Assembly (NCBI GenBank): GCA_959603585.1
Contig: CAUGYD010000012.1
Location: 1-57,047 of the forward strand
Reading direction: 5' to 3'
Length of the DNA stretch: 57,047 nucleotides
Source: Scatosoma sp900555925
GTDB lineage: Bacteria > Bacillota > Clostridia > Christensenellales > Borkfalkiaceae
Shown here piece by piece: positions 7,305-16,263 of the stretch (position 1 is the stretch's first letter; the number at the start of each line of letters is the position of its first letter). The notes beneath the pieces are model-generated. The model did no database searches. It was not told the origin of the DNA and was given only the letters and a program-made list of their open reading frames with translations. A program made the translations under genes and the position numbers.

Positions 7305-8276
7305 TCAATCGCGCAAAATTTTTATCGGAATATCGGACGAGACCTTTTCGGGAAGCTCGATAATCACAACTACGCCTTTTTTCTTCTCTTCTCCCGACGC
7401 GCCGTCTCCCCAATCGTCTTCCCAATCCGCTATTCTCGCCATGACAAAATCGCCGATATATACCCATTGCGGGATATATGTTTTCCCCGCATCTTCGTCG
7501 TACATTCCCGCGACGTAGAGACTTCCCGTTTCAAAAAATACGTCGTCGTATTCGGAAATCGCCTTCGGATATTTCCCGCCGTTTTCCGCTCCTTCAAAGG
7601 AATATTTTTCTTTATTCGTTTGGTAAAACTCTGCCAACTCGGCGACTGAATTTAAGATGACGGGTCCGAATTCTCCTCCCGTGCCATAACCGAACTGCCC
7701 GACGGCAAATTCGTCCATATCGTAGGAAGTTTTGTAATCGAATTTAATTCCGGGTTTCCCCTCGGGGTCGCCGCTGTAATATTTATCAGCGCACGCCCTG
7801 TCCTTTTCCGCATCGATAATATCGAAACATTCTATTCCGATTTTATTTTCGTCTTTTTCCTCCCCGATTACCCGATAATGGAACCAATAGTCGAAAATAA
7901 TTTTATACGTGTCCATCGTAGTATTCAGTTGATATCGACATGAACGGAACACCCCGTATTCGTACGGCTCTCCCCAGCCTTTCTCTTCGCTGCCGCCGGC
8001 AATCCTTTCAAAACCTTCAAAGTCGCCCTCAATATAATCGAATAATTTTTCTACACTTTCGTCGAAATCCTCTATTTTTGAAACGTCATCGTATCTGAAC
8101 TCGTTTTTCACGGCTTCTGCGTCTCGCATAAATATCCCGTCGCATAATCTTTGCAGCATGGCGTCCGTAGTTTCTTTTTGATTTGTCATCACCCACGTAT
8201 CGAAAAAATCCGATAAAGAACAAGAAGACGCTAAAAACATCCCCGCCGCCAAAAAAATCGAAACTATTTTCTTCAT
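7305..8276 (-). CDS. Putative lipoprotein (DUF5104-like)
   Basis: A 323-residue exported protein. The N-terminus MKKIVSIFLAAGMFLASSC is a lipoprotein signal peptide; the expected lipidated cysteine is C19. The mature part has a helical segment (TDAMLQRLCDGIFMRDAEAV) followed by a beta-rich region, resembling DUF5104-type clostridial lipoproteins; I hold that family name loosely. A GGGAGG site precedes the ATG. The gene starts 36 bases after cls, so the two are probably cotranscribed, which would place it at the membrane alongside phospholipid synthesis. Function unknown. Confidence 0.8.
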   Translation of the reverse strand: MKKIVSIFLAAGMFLASSCSLSDFFDTWVMTNQKETTDAMLQRLCDGIFMRDAEAVKNEFRYDDVSKIEDFDESVEKLFDYIEGDFEGFERIAGGSEEKGWGEPYEYGVFRSCRYQLNTTMDTYKIIFDYWFHYRVIGEEKDENKIGIECFDIIDAEKDRACADKYYSGDPEGKPGIKFDYKTSYDMDEFAVGQFGYGTGGEFGPVILNSVAELAEFYQTNKEKYSFEGAENGGKYPKAISEYDDVFFETGSLYVAGMYDEDAGKTYIPQWVYIGDFVMARIADWEDDWGDGASGEEKKKGVVVIIELPEKVSSDIPIKILRD

Positions 8277-8312
8277 GTTTCCTCCCTTCCGTTCCGCCTC
8301 TTCTCCTCTTTC

Positions 8313-10145
8313 TCAAAGCAAGGTTTCAAAGACGCGCAGGACGGAATCGAACAGTCTGCCGATAAACGTCTGCCGCGTATCTTCGAGCGAAATTTTTTTG
8401 GACTCCTTAAAGACCGCGAGGCAGTCCTTTTTCAGAGCCCCGACCGCGGGACAATGCGAAAAGTAAACGGCATTTTCAAAATGCAGATAGAGACTCCTGT
8501 AATCGAGATTGATGGTTCCCACGACGGCGGTCTCGTCGTCGCAGACCATGCTCTTGGCATGGATAAAGCCGGGGGTGTATTCGTAAATCCTGACGCCCGC
8601 TTTGAGGAGCGGCCCGTAATTGGCTCTCGTGAGGCGGAACACGGTCTTTTTATCGGGAATCCCGGGCGTCACGATGCGGACGTCCACGCCCCGTTTGGCG
8701 GCGTTACAGAGCGCCGTGCGCATAAAGTCGTCCAAAACGAGGTACGGGGTAAAAATATACAGATATTTGAAGGCGCGATTGATAAGTTCCAGATACACGG
8801 TCTCTCCCACGCTCTCTCTGTCGAGCGGAGAATCGTCATAAGGCTGAATAATTAATCCTCTCTTTTCCGGTTCCCCCTCAAAGCCCTCTGTCCTTTCGTA
8901 GCTCTCCTCCTCGTTTGTAAATTTGCGGTTTACTCCGCTTTCGTTTATCGCGATCGAGGGCAAACACTTTCCGAACCTTTCATTTGCCGCTTCGGCGGAC
9001 GCGCCGTTTTTATCGTTTCCGTCCGTAGGTTCCGCCAATCTTCCCGACCTGACTTCCACGGGGATTTCGGTGCCGTTTTTCCCTACCGAACCGACGGGTT
9101 CGATTTCGGATTCCCCTTCGAGATATTCGGGAGCGATATAATTGCGCAAGGCCCCCTTGTCCTTTCGGAAAGCGTTCCAGATATTGAAAAACATCATGGT
9201 AAAGGAACTGACTGCCCGTCCCGTAACGCGCACGCCCGTGTCTTTCCATTTTCCGTATTTTACTTTTTCGTCGATATATTCGTCCGCGAGGTTGATTCCG
9301 CCCGTAAAAGCCGTTTTTCCGTCCACGACGAGAATTTTGCGGTGATCCCGGTTGTTCATGCGCATCGTAAAAACGGGAACGGCGGGATTGAAGCGGAAAC
9401 ACTTGATATTCGGATGCAGAGATTCGAGATACTTGTCGTATTTGGGCGGAAGCAGGAGCAAACTTCCCACGTCGTCAAAGATGAGTTTGATTTCCACGCC
9501 CTCGTTTGCCTTTTTGAGAAGGAGTTCCCTGAATGTATCCCACATTTTTCCGCCGGAGATGATGAAATATTCCGCCAGAATAAACTTTTTTGCACCTTCC
9601 AAGGCATCCAGCATATCCTTGAACATTTCTTTTCCCGAGGGATAATAGGTGACGTCGCCTTCTCCGTACGCGGGATAATTGGCGTAATTCATGAGATAGC
9701 GGCAGGTTTCGGTATTTCTCCCTCCTCTGTCCACAAAGGCCTTCACTTCCGCGTCCTGTACGAGGACGCCCGCATTTTCCCTCTTTGCGGCGGAAATCCG
9801 CCTGTTCATTCTGCGCGTCGGCCGCCCCTCCCCGAATAAGAGATAGAGCGAAATTCCGCAAATCGGCAGAATGAGAATCATAATGACCCAATTGAGCTTT
9901 GCGCTCGGTTTCTCGTTGCGGTTGATGATATAGAGCACGAACAGTACGCCGAGAATCTCCACGGCGAACAGAACCGCCCTTCCCGCCGTATAGAAACTGG
10001 CCATCAAAAAGCCGTAAAGAACGATCTGCACCAATACCAAGGCTACGGTGAGAATGACGCGGTTATAGATAAGCGTCTTATAGCGCCTGTCTTTGAGAAT
10101 ATTTTTTTCTATCCGCCTGCGGCGTCTTTCGTTCATGAATTTCAA
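8313..10145 (-). CDS. cls: Cardiolipin synthase with internal insertion
   Basis: Phospholipase D superfamily enzyme that condenses two phosphatidylglycerols to cardiolipin at the membrane. Two N-terminal membrane helices (about 30-75 and 85-105) precede two HKD motifs: H268-K270-D275 and H529-K531-D536. At 610 residues it is longer than usual (about 480-510) because of an acidic, low-complexity stretch at about 343-428 between the two catalytic halves. TTG at 10143-10145 is the preferred start, preceded by AAAGGA at proper spacing; an ATG three codons later is further from the site. It has its own promoter (10187-10215) and a lipoprotein gene downstream. Confidence 0.92.
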   Translation of the reverse strand: MKFMNERRRRRIEKNILKDRRYKTLIYNRVILTVALVLVQIVLYGFLMASFYTAGRAVLFAVEILGVLFVLYIINRNEKPSAKLNWVIMILILPICGISLYLLFGEGRPTRRMNRRISAAKRENAGVLVQDAEVKAFVDRGGRNTETCRYLMNYANYPAYGEGDVTYYPSGKEMFKDMLDALEGAKKFILAEYFIISGGKMWDTFRELLLKKANEGVEIKLIFDDVGSLLLLPPKYDKYLESLHPNIKCFRFNPAVPVFTMRMNNRDHRKILVVDGKTAFTGGINLADEYIDEKVKYGKWKDTGVRVTGRAVSSFTMMFFNIWNAFRKDKGALRNYIAPEYLEGESEIEPVGSVGKNGTEIPVEVRSGRLAEPTDGNDKNGASAEAANERFGKCLPSIAINESGVNRKFTNEEESYERTEGFEGEPEKRGLIIQPYDDSPLDRESVGETVYLELINRAFKYLYIFTPYLVLDDFMRTALCNAAKRGVDVRIVTPGIPDKKTVFRLTRANYGPLLKAGVRIYEYTPGFIHAKSMVCDDETAVVGTINLDYRSLYLHFENAVYFSHCPAVGALKKDCLAVFKESKKISLEDTRQTFIGRLFDSVLRVFETLL

Positions 10146-10186
10146 TGCCGTCCTTTGAAAATTTTTTATAACCCGTGAATACTATG

Positions 10187-10215
10187 ATTGTAACAGTTTT
10201 TTTCTCTTTTGTCAA
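10187..10215 (-). promoter_or_regulatory. Promoter of cls
   Basis: Minus strand TTGACA (10215-10210), 17-base spacer, TACAAT (10192-10187). Confidence 0.82.
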
Positions 10216-10266
10216 CAGACGTATTTTCCGCAAAAAAATTTTATAGGAAAATTTTTCCGAAACCTA

Positions 10267-10299
10267 TTGACAAAGCGCCTCAATTATAGTATACTATAA
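10267..10299 (+). promoter_or_regulatory. Rubrerythrin promoter with PerR/Fur-like palindrome
   Basis: TTGACA (10267-10272), 17-base spacer, TATACT (10290-10295). A perfect 16-bp palindrome TTATAGTATACTATAA (10284-10299) covers the -10 box. It resembles the PerR box (TTATAAT-N-ATTATAA) with the centre lengthened by one base. PerR control of rubrerythrin is well known in clostridia; binding here is inferred. Confidence 0.75.
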
Positions 10300-10343
10300 A
10301 TACTTTAATAAAACATAGTCTTATTAAGGAGGCTGAAAGAAGA

Positions 10344-10883
10344 ATGAAAGAATTAAAAGGCACAAAGACGGAAGCGAATTTGAAGACAGCGTTTGCGGGA
10401 GAGTCGGAAGCGACGAACAAGTACACTTATTTTGCGAGCAAAGCGAAAAAAGACGGATACGTGCAGATTTCGGCGATTTTTGAAGAGACGGCGAAAAACG
10501 AGCGCGAGCACGCGAAAATCTGGTACAAGTTGTTGAGCGGCGGAATCGGAGACACGAAAGAAAATCTTCGTATCGCGGCGGCGGGCGAGAACTATGAATG
10601 GACGGACATGTACGCGGGCTTTGCCAAGACGGCGCGGGAAGAAGGCTTCGAGGAAATCGCGCGGCTGTTCGACGGCGTGGCGGCGATCGAGAAGGAGCAC
10701 GAAGCGAGATATAAGAAATTGCTTGCGAATATCGAGGGAGATCTGGTCTTTTCGAAAGACGGAGACGTGGTATGGCAGTGCAGCAACTGCGGGCATATCT
10801 GCGTGGGCAAGAAGGCTCCCGAAGTGTGTCCCGTCTGCGCTCATCCGCAGAGCTATTTTCAGGTAAAGGCGGAAAATTATTGA
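10344..10883 (+). CDS. rbr: Rubrerythrin
   Basis: Peroxide-reducing non-haem iron protein that protects anaerobes from oxidative stress in the cytosol. Its 179 residues hold a four-helix ferritin-like diiron domain (ANLKTAFAGESEATNKY, KNEREHAKIW, EKEHEARYKK) and a C-terminal rubredoxin-like domain with CSNCGH and CPVCAHP ligand pairs. AAGGAGG at 10326-10332 precedes the ATG. It is monocistronic, between the palindromic promoter and a terminator at 10898. Electrons probably come from a rubredoxin or an NADH-linked reductase encoded elsewhere. Confidence 0.97.
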   Translation: MKELKGTKTEANLKTAFAGESEATNKYTYFASKAKKDGYVQISAIFEETAKNEREHAKIWYKLLSGGIGDTKENLRIAAAGENYEWTDMYAGFAKTAREEGFEEIARLFDGVAAIEKEHEARYKKLLANIEGDLVFSKDGDVVWQCSNCGHICVGKKAPEVCPVCAHPQSYFQVKAENY

Positions 10884-10897
10884 TTTTTTCGAAAAAG

Positions 10898-10927
10898 AAA
10901 GGCGCTTTTTGAAAAGCGCCTTTTTTA
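10898..10927 (+). terminator. Terminator of rubrerythrin gene
   Basis: AAGGCGCTTTT/AAAAGCGCCTT stem followed by TTTTTATTT. It overlaps the stop of the convergent aldehyde dehydrogenase gene by three bases. Confidence 0.92.
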
Positions 10928-12307
10928 TTTGAGGAATTTTCTCAGCATTTTTTGATATTTTTTCCGATACGGCCGATAGCGCATGGGCAAATCGATGAAC
11001 GTCTTTTTATCGACGATGCTCTTTTCGTGCGTAAAGCAGTCGAAGCCCTTTTTCCCGTGATAGCTGCCCATGCCGCTCATGCCGACGCCGCCGAACGCCA
11101 TCTCGCTGGTGGCGAGGTGAATAATCGTATCGTTGACGCAGCCCCCGCCGAAACGGCATTCTTTGAGTACCTTTTCCACGGCGTCCTTGTCTGAGGAAAA
11201 GATATAGAGCGCGAGGGGCGACGGCCTGTCGTTTACGATTTTTATGACCTCTTCCAAAGCGTCAAACGCGAGCACGGGCATGATCGGGCCGAAAATTTCC
11301 TCTTTCATCGCCTTGTCCTCCCATGTTACGCCGTCCATTACAGTGGGGGCAATTTTCAAAGTTTCCCCGTCCATGCCCCCGCCGAACACCACTTTTTTTT
11401 CGTCTATCAGTCCCGAGACTCTTTGAAAATGCTTGGGGCTGATAATTTTTCCGTAGGTATCGTCGGCGAGCGGATTTTCCCCGTATTGCAGAAGAATCTG
11501 TTTTTTCACTTCTTCGAGAAAAATATTCTTTACGCTTTTCTGAACGTACACATAATCGGGCGCGACGCAGGTCTGCCCCGCGTTGAGATATTTTCCGAAC
11601 ACGATCCGCTTTGCTGCAAGCGGAATATCCGCGGTTTCGTCCACGATACAGGGGCTCTTTCCGCCGAGCTCCAAGGCGACGGGAATCAAATTTTCCGAAG
11701 CCTTTCTCATGACCTCTTTTCCGACGGCGACGCTCCCCGTAAAGAAGATTTTATCGAATTTCAAATCGAGCAGTCGCGCATTTTCCGCCCTGCCGCCCAA
11801 AGCGACCGCCGCATATTCTTCGGGAAACGTCTTTCCGATAATATCGAAGAGCACCTTCGAGACGTTCGGGGAATAAGCGGAGGGCTTCAAGACGGCGGTA
11901 TTTCCCGCCGCGAGCGCGTCCGCCAACGGTTCGAGGGTCAACAGGACGGGATAATTCCAAGGGCTCATAATGAGCACGCAGCCGTAGGGGGATTTTCGGA
12001 TAAAACTTTTCGCAGCGAACTGCGACAGAGGTGTTTTCACCCTTTTATCCTTGGAAAATTTTTTTGTATGGCGAATGAGATAAGAGATTTCGGACAGCGT
12101 GAGTCCCACTTCGCACATATAGCTTTCAAACTCCCCTTTTCCAAGGTCCTCCTTCAAGGCGCGGCAGAGCGCTTCCTCGGACTCCCGAATTGCCCGATAG
12201 AGCGCCTTCAAAGCAGAAATGCGATAGGCAGGGTCGAATGTAACGCCGCTTGCAAAAAATTCCTTCTGCCTGTCGAGAAGTTTTTCAAACTCGTCTTGTT
12301 TCTCCAT
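10925..12307 (-). CDS. Aldehyde dehydrogenase (ALDH3-like)
   Basis: NAD(P)-dependent oxidation of an aldehyde to its acid. The 460 residues fit the class 3 (short N-terminus) group such as Bacillus YwdH. Visible motifs: SPWNYP (N118), ELGGKSP with the general base E213, NAGQTC with catalytic C247, and the EEIFGP motif near the C-terminus. The ATG at 12305-12307 has GGGAGAG upstream; the longer reading from 12412 adds 35 unmotivated residues. Substrate is not evident. It is convergent with rbr, and trxA is its upstream neighbour behind a hairpin. Confidence 0.93.
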   Translation of the reverse strand: MEKQDEFEKLLDRQKEFFASGVTFDPAYRISALKALYRAIRESEEALCRALKEDLGKGEFESYMCEVGLTLSEISYLIRHTKKFSKDKRVKTPLSQFAAKSFIRKSPYGCVLIMSPWNYPVLLTLEPLADALAAGNTAVLKPSAYSPNVSKVLFDIIGKTFPEEYAAVALGGRAENARLLDLKFDKIFFTGSVAVGKEVMRKASENLIPVALELGGKSPCIVDETADIPLAAKRIVFGKYLNAGQTCVAPDYVYVQKSVKNIFLEEVKKQILLQYGENPLADDTYGKIISPKHFQRVSGLIDEKKVVFGGGMDGETLKIAPTVMDGVTWEDKAMKEEIFGPIMPVLAFDALEEVIKIVNDRPSPLALYIFSSDKDAVEKVLKECRFGGGCVNDTIIHLATSEMAFGGVGMSGMGSYHGKKGFDCFTHEKSIVDKKTFIDLPMRYRPYRKKYQKMLRKFLK

Positions 12308-12433
12308 GAAATCTCTCCCGTCCGCATGTACGGACTTATCCCGACGAATGTCGGTAAAACTTTCCGCCTTTGCGAAATTCTCTTTTTCCGTTTCCGCAAG
12401 ACGATTTTGCACTTTTTCCTATCTTTCCGAAAG

Positions 12434-12464
12434 GAGAGCGGCCTCTTCAAAAGCGGCCGCTCTC
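12434..12464 (-). terminator. Terminator after trxA
   Basis: GAGAGCGGCC/GGCCGCTCTC stem just beyond the trxA stop. The minus-strand T run (CTTTC) is poor, so partial read-through into the aldehyde dehydrogenase gene is possible. Confidence 0.65.
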
Positions 12465-12471
12465 TCCATGC

Positions 12472-12786
12472 TCAGATGTTTTTTTCCACAAACGCCGTCA
12501 AAGCCTCCTCGGGGACAAAGCCGAGGTTGTTGGCCGCGGGTTTTCCGTTTTTGAAAATAATGATGTTCGGAATAGAGGTAATACCGTATTTCACGGCCGC
12601 GTCCTCGTTCTCGTCCACGTCGATCTTGACGAATTCCGCCTTTCCCTCGAATTTGTCCGATACGTCCTCAAATACGGGCGCCAGCATGCGGCAGGGCCCG
12701 CACCAGGTAGCCCAGAAATCGCAGACGACGGGCTTTTCTCCCGCGATGAGTTCTTCCAATTCGTTAAACGTCACATATTTAACCAT
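12472..12786 (-). CDS. trxA: Thioredoxin
   Basis: A 104-residue cytosolic thiol-disulfide oxidoreductase with the active site WCGPC (C29, C32) and the conserved cis-proline segment TSIPNIIIF. Length and motifs are standard. AAGGAG lies 11 bases before the ATG. It follows hisS by only six bases on the minus strand and ends the hslV-hslU-hisS-trxA run. Thioredoxin reductase is not in the window. Confidence 0.96.
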   Translation of the reverse strand: MVKYVTFNELEELIAGEKPVVCDFWATWCGPCRMLAPVFEDVSDKFEGKAEFVKIDVDENEDAAVKYGITSIPNIIIFKNGKPAANNLGFVPEEALTAFVEKNI

Positions 12787-12792
12787 AATAAT

Positions 12793-14052
12793 TCATTCTC
12801 CTTTTTTCTTTCTGAAATATTCCGCGGCGCTCGAAAAGTCCACTTTTTCGCTTTCCGAGGAAGCCATGCACTTGACGTTCATGGCGCCTTCCTGCAATTC
12901 GTTTCCGCCGATGACCGCGACATATTTTGCGCCGATTTTATCCGCATACTTAAATTGTGCTTTAATCGATCTTTCCATGTGATCGGTCTCGGCATAAATT
13001 CCCGCATGCCTCAACGCGATTGTCAGGGCGAACGCCTTTTTCCGACATTCCGCGTCCATGCCCGCGAAATAGACCAGCGGTTTTTCCTCTTCGGGAATCT
13101 TTACGCCCGTCGATTCCATGACGAGCAGCAATCTCTCTATTCCGGCGGCGAACCCCACCGCGGGCGCGGGAGCGCCGCCCAGTTCTCCGATGAGTCCGTC
13201 GTACCTTCCCCCGCCGCAGACGGTCCCTTGCGCGCCGATATCGTCGGAGACGAATTCGAACACCGTCCGCGTATAATAATCGAGTCCGCGCACGATGCGA
13301 GGGTCGATTTCATATTCGATCCCCGCCAGAGCGAGATATGCCTTTAAGGCCTCGAAATGCTCCGCACATTCGGGGCAGAGGTAATCGAGGATAGACGGCG
13401 CATGCGCGTTAATTTTTCTGCATTCCTCCTCTTTGCAATCGAGGAGACGGAGCGGATTTTTTTCAAATCTCGCCTTGCAGTCATAACAAAGCCCGTCGAG
13501 GTGAGGCGCGAAATATTCTTTCAAGGTCTTGTTGTAGGCGGCGCGGCAGGACGGACAGCCGATGGAATTGATGCGGAGTTTGACCTTTAATCCCAATCTT
13601 TTGAGGAGGGAATCGGCGAGGGAAATGACTTCCGCATCCGCGTCCGCGCCCTTTGCGCCGAACACTTCCACACCGAACTGATGAAATTCGCGCAGCCTAC
13701 CCGCCTGCGGCCGCTCATAGCGGAACGCAGGAGTGATGTAGTACATTTTTGCGGGCAAGACGCCGTTTCCCAACCCGTTTTCGATAAAGGAGCGCGCCGC
13801 GCCGGCCGTTCCCTCGGGCTTCAAAGTAATCGAACGGTCTCCCTTGTCGCGGAAGGTATACATTTCCTTGGTGACGATATCGGTGGTATCGCCTACGCCG
13901 CGCAGAAAAAGTTCGGTGTGCTCGAATACGGGGGTGCGTATTTCTTTAAGATTATATAGCTTTGCGGTCTCGCGCGCGACGCCTTCCACATATTGCCACT
14001 TATAAGCGTCGGCAGGCAGCACATCTTTTGTCCCTTTGGGTATATTTATCAT
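12793..14052 (-). CDS. hisS: Histidyl-tRNA synthetase
   Basis: Class II aminoacyl-tRNA synthetase charging tRNA-His with histidine. The 419 residues include motif 2 (FRYERPQAGRLREFHQFGVE), the two HisA-type signatures (GLDYYTRTVFEF and GGGRYDGL) and the C-terminal anticodon-binding domain. It begins 19 bases after hslU with GGAGAG upstream, so it is cotranscribed with the protease genes. I see no T-box leader in that short gap. aspS, its usual partner in Bacillus, is not here. Confidence 0.97.
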   Translation of the reverse strand: MINIPKGTKDVLPADAYKWQYVEGVARETAKLYNLKEIRTPVFEHTELFLRGVGDTTDIVTKEMYTFRDKGDRSITLKPEGTAGAARSFIENGLGNGVLPAKMYYITPAFRYERPQAGRLREFHQFGVEVFGAKGADADAEVISLADSLLKRLGLKVKLRINSIGCPSCRAAYNKTLKEYFAPHLDGLCYDCKARFEKNPLRLLDCKEEECRKINAHAPSILDYLCPECAEHFEALKAYLALAGIEYEIDPRIVRGLDYYTRTVFEFVSDDIGAQGTVCGGGRYDGLIGELGGAPAPAVGFAAGIERLLLVMESTGVKIPEEEKPLVYFAGMDAECRKKAFALTIALRHAGIYAETDHMERSIKAQFKYADKIGAKYVAVIGGNELQEGAMNVKCMASSESEKVDFSSAAEYFRKKKGE

Positions 14053-14071
14053 AAAAGCTCTCCGAATCGTA

Positions 14072-15382
14072 TTATAAGACGTATTTTTTCAGGTCTCTGT
14101 CGCCCGTTAGCTTGCTCAGATGCTCGTCCACGTACTGTTTCGTAATATTCAGAGTCACCGTGGGATAATCCCCGCCTCCCGCGTTGAAGGAAATATCTTC
14201 GAGGAGGTATTCCATCACCGTATGCAGCCGACGGGCGCCGATATCCTCGCTCGTCGCGTTGAGCTCTACGGAAATCTCCGCGATCCTTTCGATCGCGGAA
14301 TCGTCGAATTTCAGATCGATGTTGTCCACGCCGAGGAGCTTCGCGTATTGGAAGGTCAACGAATTTTCCGTCTCAGTAAGGATGCGGACGAAGTCCTCCT
14401 TTTTGAGACTTTTCAGCTCTACGGATACGGGGAAGCGCCCTTGCAGTTCGGGAATCAGGTCCTCCACGGCGGCGACGTGGAAAGCGCCCGCCGCGATGAA
14501 GAGAATGAAATCCGTCTTGACGGGTCCGTATTTCGTGACGACCGTGGAACCCTCCACGATAGGCAGAATATCCCTTTGAACGCCCTCTCTCGAAACGTCG
14601 GCGCCCCCGCGGTTGCCCTTGCCCGCAATCTTGTCGATTTCGTCGATGAACACGATGCCGTCGTTTTCCGCGCGGTAGACCGCTTCGGCCTTCACCGCGT
14701 CGTCATCCACCAGCTTGGAGGCCTCCTCTTCGAGGGCGATCTGCATCGCCTCTTTTACGGAAATCTTGCGCTTCTTTTTCTTGTCCTTGAACATGTCGCC
14801 GAAGATGCTGCCGATACTGATCGCCGCCCCGCCGGGAACGAGCTCCATGGCCTGCGGAACGTCGCTCACTTCCATTTCCACGACGAGATTGTCATAAGTT
14901 CCCTTTCTCAGCCCGTCTAAAAGATTGGCCTCGAAAATTTCCTTGGGAGTCTCTCCTCTGTCCTCTTTTTTCGCTTCGGCCAAAACCCTCACCATGCGTT
15001 TTTCCGCGGCGGCGGTGGCCTTGGCTTTGACTTCCTCTTCCTTTTCCGACTTCACCAGCCGATAGGCGCACTCCGCGAGATCGCGGATCATGCCTTCGAC
15101 GTCCTTTCCGACGTATCCCACCTCGGTGTATTTGGTCGCTTCCACCTTGATGAAGGGCGCTCGGACGAGCTTTGCAAGCCGCCTTGCGATCTCGGTTTTT
15201 CCCACGCCCGTGGGGCCCTTCATGATGATGTTTTTCGGCGTAATTTCCTCTCGGATTTCGGCGGGAAGCTGCGCGCGGCGGTAACGGTTTCTGAGCGCGA
15301 TCGCCACCGCCTTTTTGGCCTCGTCCTGACCGATGATGTATTTATCCAGTTGATTGACTATCTGTTTGGGGGACAAATCCAT
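14072..15382 (-). CDS. hslU: HslU/ClpY protease ATPase
   Basis: AAA+ unfoldase that feeds substrates into the HslV chamber. The 436 residues contain Walker A GPTGVGKTEIA (about 50-60), the pore GYVGKD loop, the I-domain (about 110-240), Walker B around FIDEIDKI, and the C-terminal tail ending DLKKYVL, the element that inserts into HslV to activate it. Its ATG directly abuts the hslV stop codon (TAA-ATG), so translation is coupled and the subunits are made together. Confidence 0.97.
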   Translation of the reverse strand: MDLSPKQIVNQLDKYIIGQDEAKKAVAIALRNRYRRAQLPAEIREEITPKNIIMKGPTGVGKTEIARRLAKLVRAPFIKVEATKYTEVGYVGKDVEGMIRDLAECAYRLVKSEKEEEVKAKATAAAEKRMVRVLAEAKKEDRGETPKEIFEANLLDGLRKGTYDNLVVEMEVSDVPQAMELVPGGAAISIGSIFGDMFKDKKKKRKISVKEAMQIALEEEASKLVDDDAVKAEAVYRAENDGIVFIDEIDKIAGKGNRGGADVSREGVQRDILPIVEGSTVVTKYGPVKTDFILFIAAGAFHVAAVEDLIPELQGRFPVSVELKSLKKEDFVRILTETENSLTFQYAKLLGVDNIDLKFDDSAIERIAEISVELNATSEDIGARRLHTVMEYLLEDISFNAGGGDYPTVTLNITKQYVDEHLSKLTGDRDLKKYVL

Positions 15383-16054
15383 TTACTTTCCCTCCTTTTC
15401 CTTCCGTTTCGCAGGTTTTTTCGTGGATTTCTCCGACGCTTTTCCGTCTTTCTTTTCCGAGCCTTTCGCGTCGGCCCGTTCCGCCTTACCGCTCTTTTGC
15501 AGCGTTCCTATAGGTTCTCCCACCGTCTCGCAGCGGATATTATCGTTGGTATAGACGCAGATTTCGGAGGCGATTTTCAGGGCTTTTCTGGCAATCGTTT
15601 CCGCGTCGTAAACGGTTTCCGCGTACAGGGCACGCGCCGCTGCGAGAGCATAATTTCCGCCGCTGCCGATGGCGCAGATACCGCCGTCCGGTTCTATGAC
15701 CTCTCCCGTACCGGAGATGATCAATAAGGTATCGGCGTCCGCGGTGATCATCATCGCGTCGAGCTTTCTGCCGATTTTATCGCTGCGCCAAAGGTCGGCG
15801 AGCTCCACCGCCGAGCGCATGAGGTTGCCCGCGAACTTGTTGAGCATTCCTTCAAAGCGTTCGGAGAGAGAGAAAGCGTCCGTCACCGAGCCCGCAAAGC
15901 CGAGAATGACCTTTCCCCCGTAAATGCGCCTGACCTTTACCGCCGAGTTTTTGAATATGACCGATTCGCCCATCGTAACCTGACCGTCGCCGGCAATCGC
16001 CGTTACGCCGTCTCTTTTTACCGCGCAAATCGTCGTCCCTCTGAATTCCGTCAT
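15383..16054 (-). CDS. hslV: HslV/ClpQ protease with basic C-terminal tail
   Basis: Proteasome-like threonine peptidase, partner of HslU. The ATG at 16052-16054 is set by AGAGGTG upstream, giving 223 residues. A short propeptide MTEFRG would be removed to expose the catalytic threonine of TTICAVKRDG; AIAGDGQVT and the IGSGGNYA segment are conserved. The fold ends near residue 178, as in other HslV proteins. A further 45 residues, mostly K, E, A, S and G, are an unusual extension. It may be disordered and sit near the chamber exterior; its role is unknown. The upstream gene is trmFO, separated by a 322-base spacer with tandem repeats. Confidence 0.95.
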   Translation of the reverse strand: MTEFRGTTICAVKRDGVTAIAGDGQVTMGESVIFKNSAVKVRRIYGGKVILGFAGSVTDAFSLSERFEGMLNKFAGNLMRSAVELADLWRSDKIGRKLDAMMITADADTLLIISGTGEVIEPDGGICAIGSGGNYALAAARALYAETVYDAETIARKALKIASEICVYTNDNIRCETVGEPIGTLQKSGKAERADAKGSEKKDGKASEKSTKKPAKRKEKEGK

Positions 16055-16263
16055 AAAAATACACCTCTTTATTTTTGCCTCGGACCGCCGTACTTTATTC
16101 AATCTTACGGCCGTCCGTCCCCGTCCGCGCCCGATCGGCGCCATACGGATTTTTTTCTTTCGTCGGGATTCTCCCGCCCTATTCAGAATCTTTCGTCCCG
16201 TTCTCTCCGCAGAGATTCTGTACGAAAATTTCCGTCATTTCTCTGCCCTTTTCCTCTGAAAGC
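16055..16263. other. Spacer upstream of hslV
   Basis: Pyrimidine-rich spacer that, with the adjoining repeat array (16264-16376), makes a 322-base gene-free gap between trmFO and hslV. I see no gene and no convincing minus-strand promoter. Confidence 0.5.

Noticed and set aside
11423..12982. A 519-codon plus-strand frame
   Set aside because: It is antisense to the aldehyde dehydrogenase and thioredoxin genes, both of which show intact active-site motifs.
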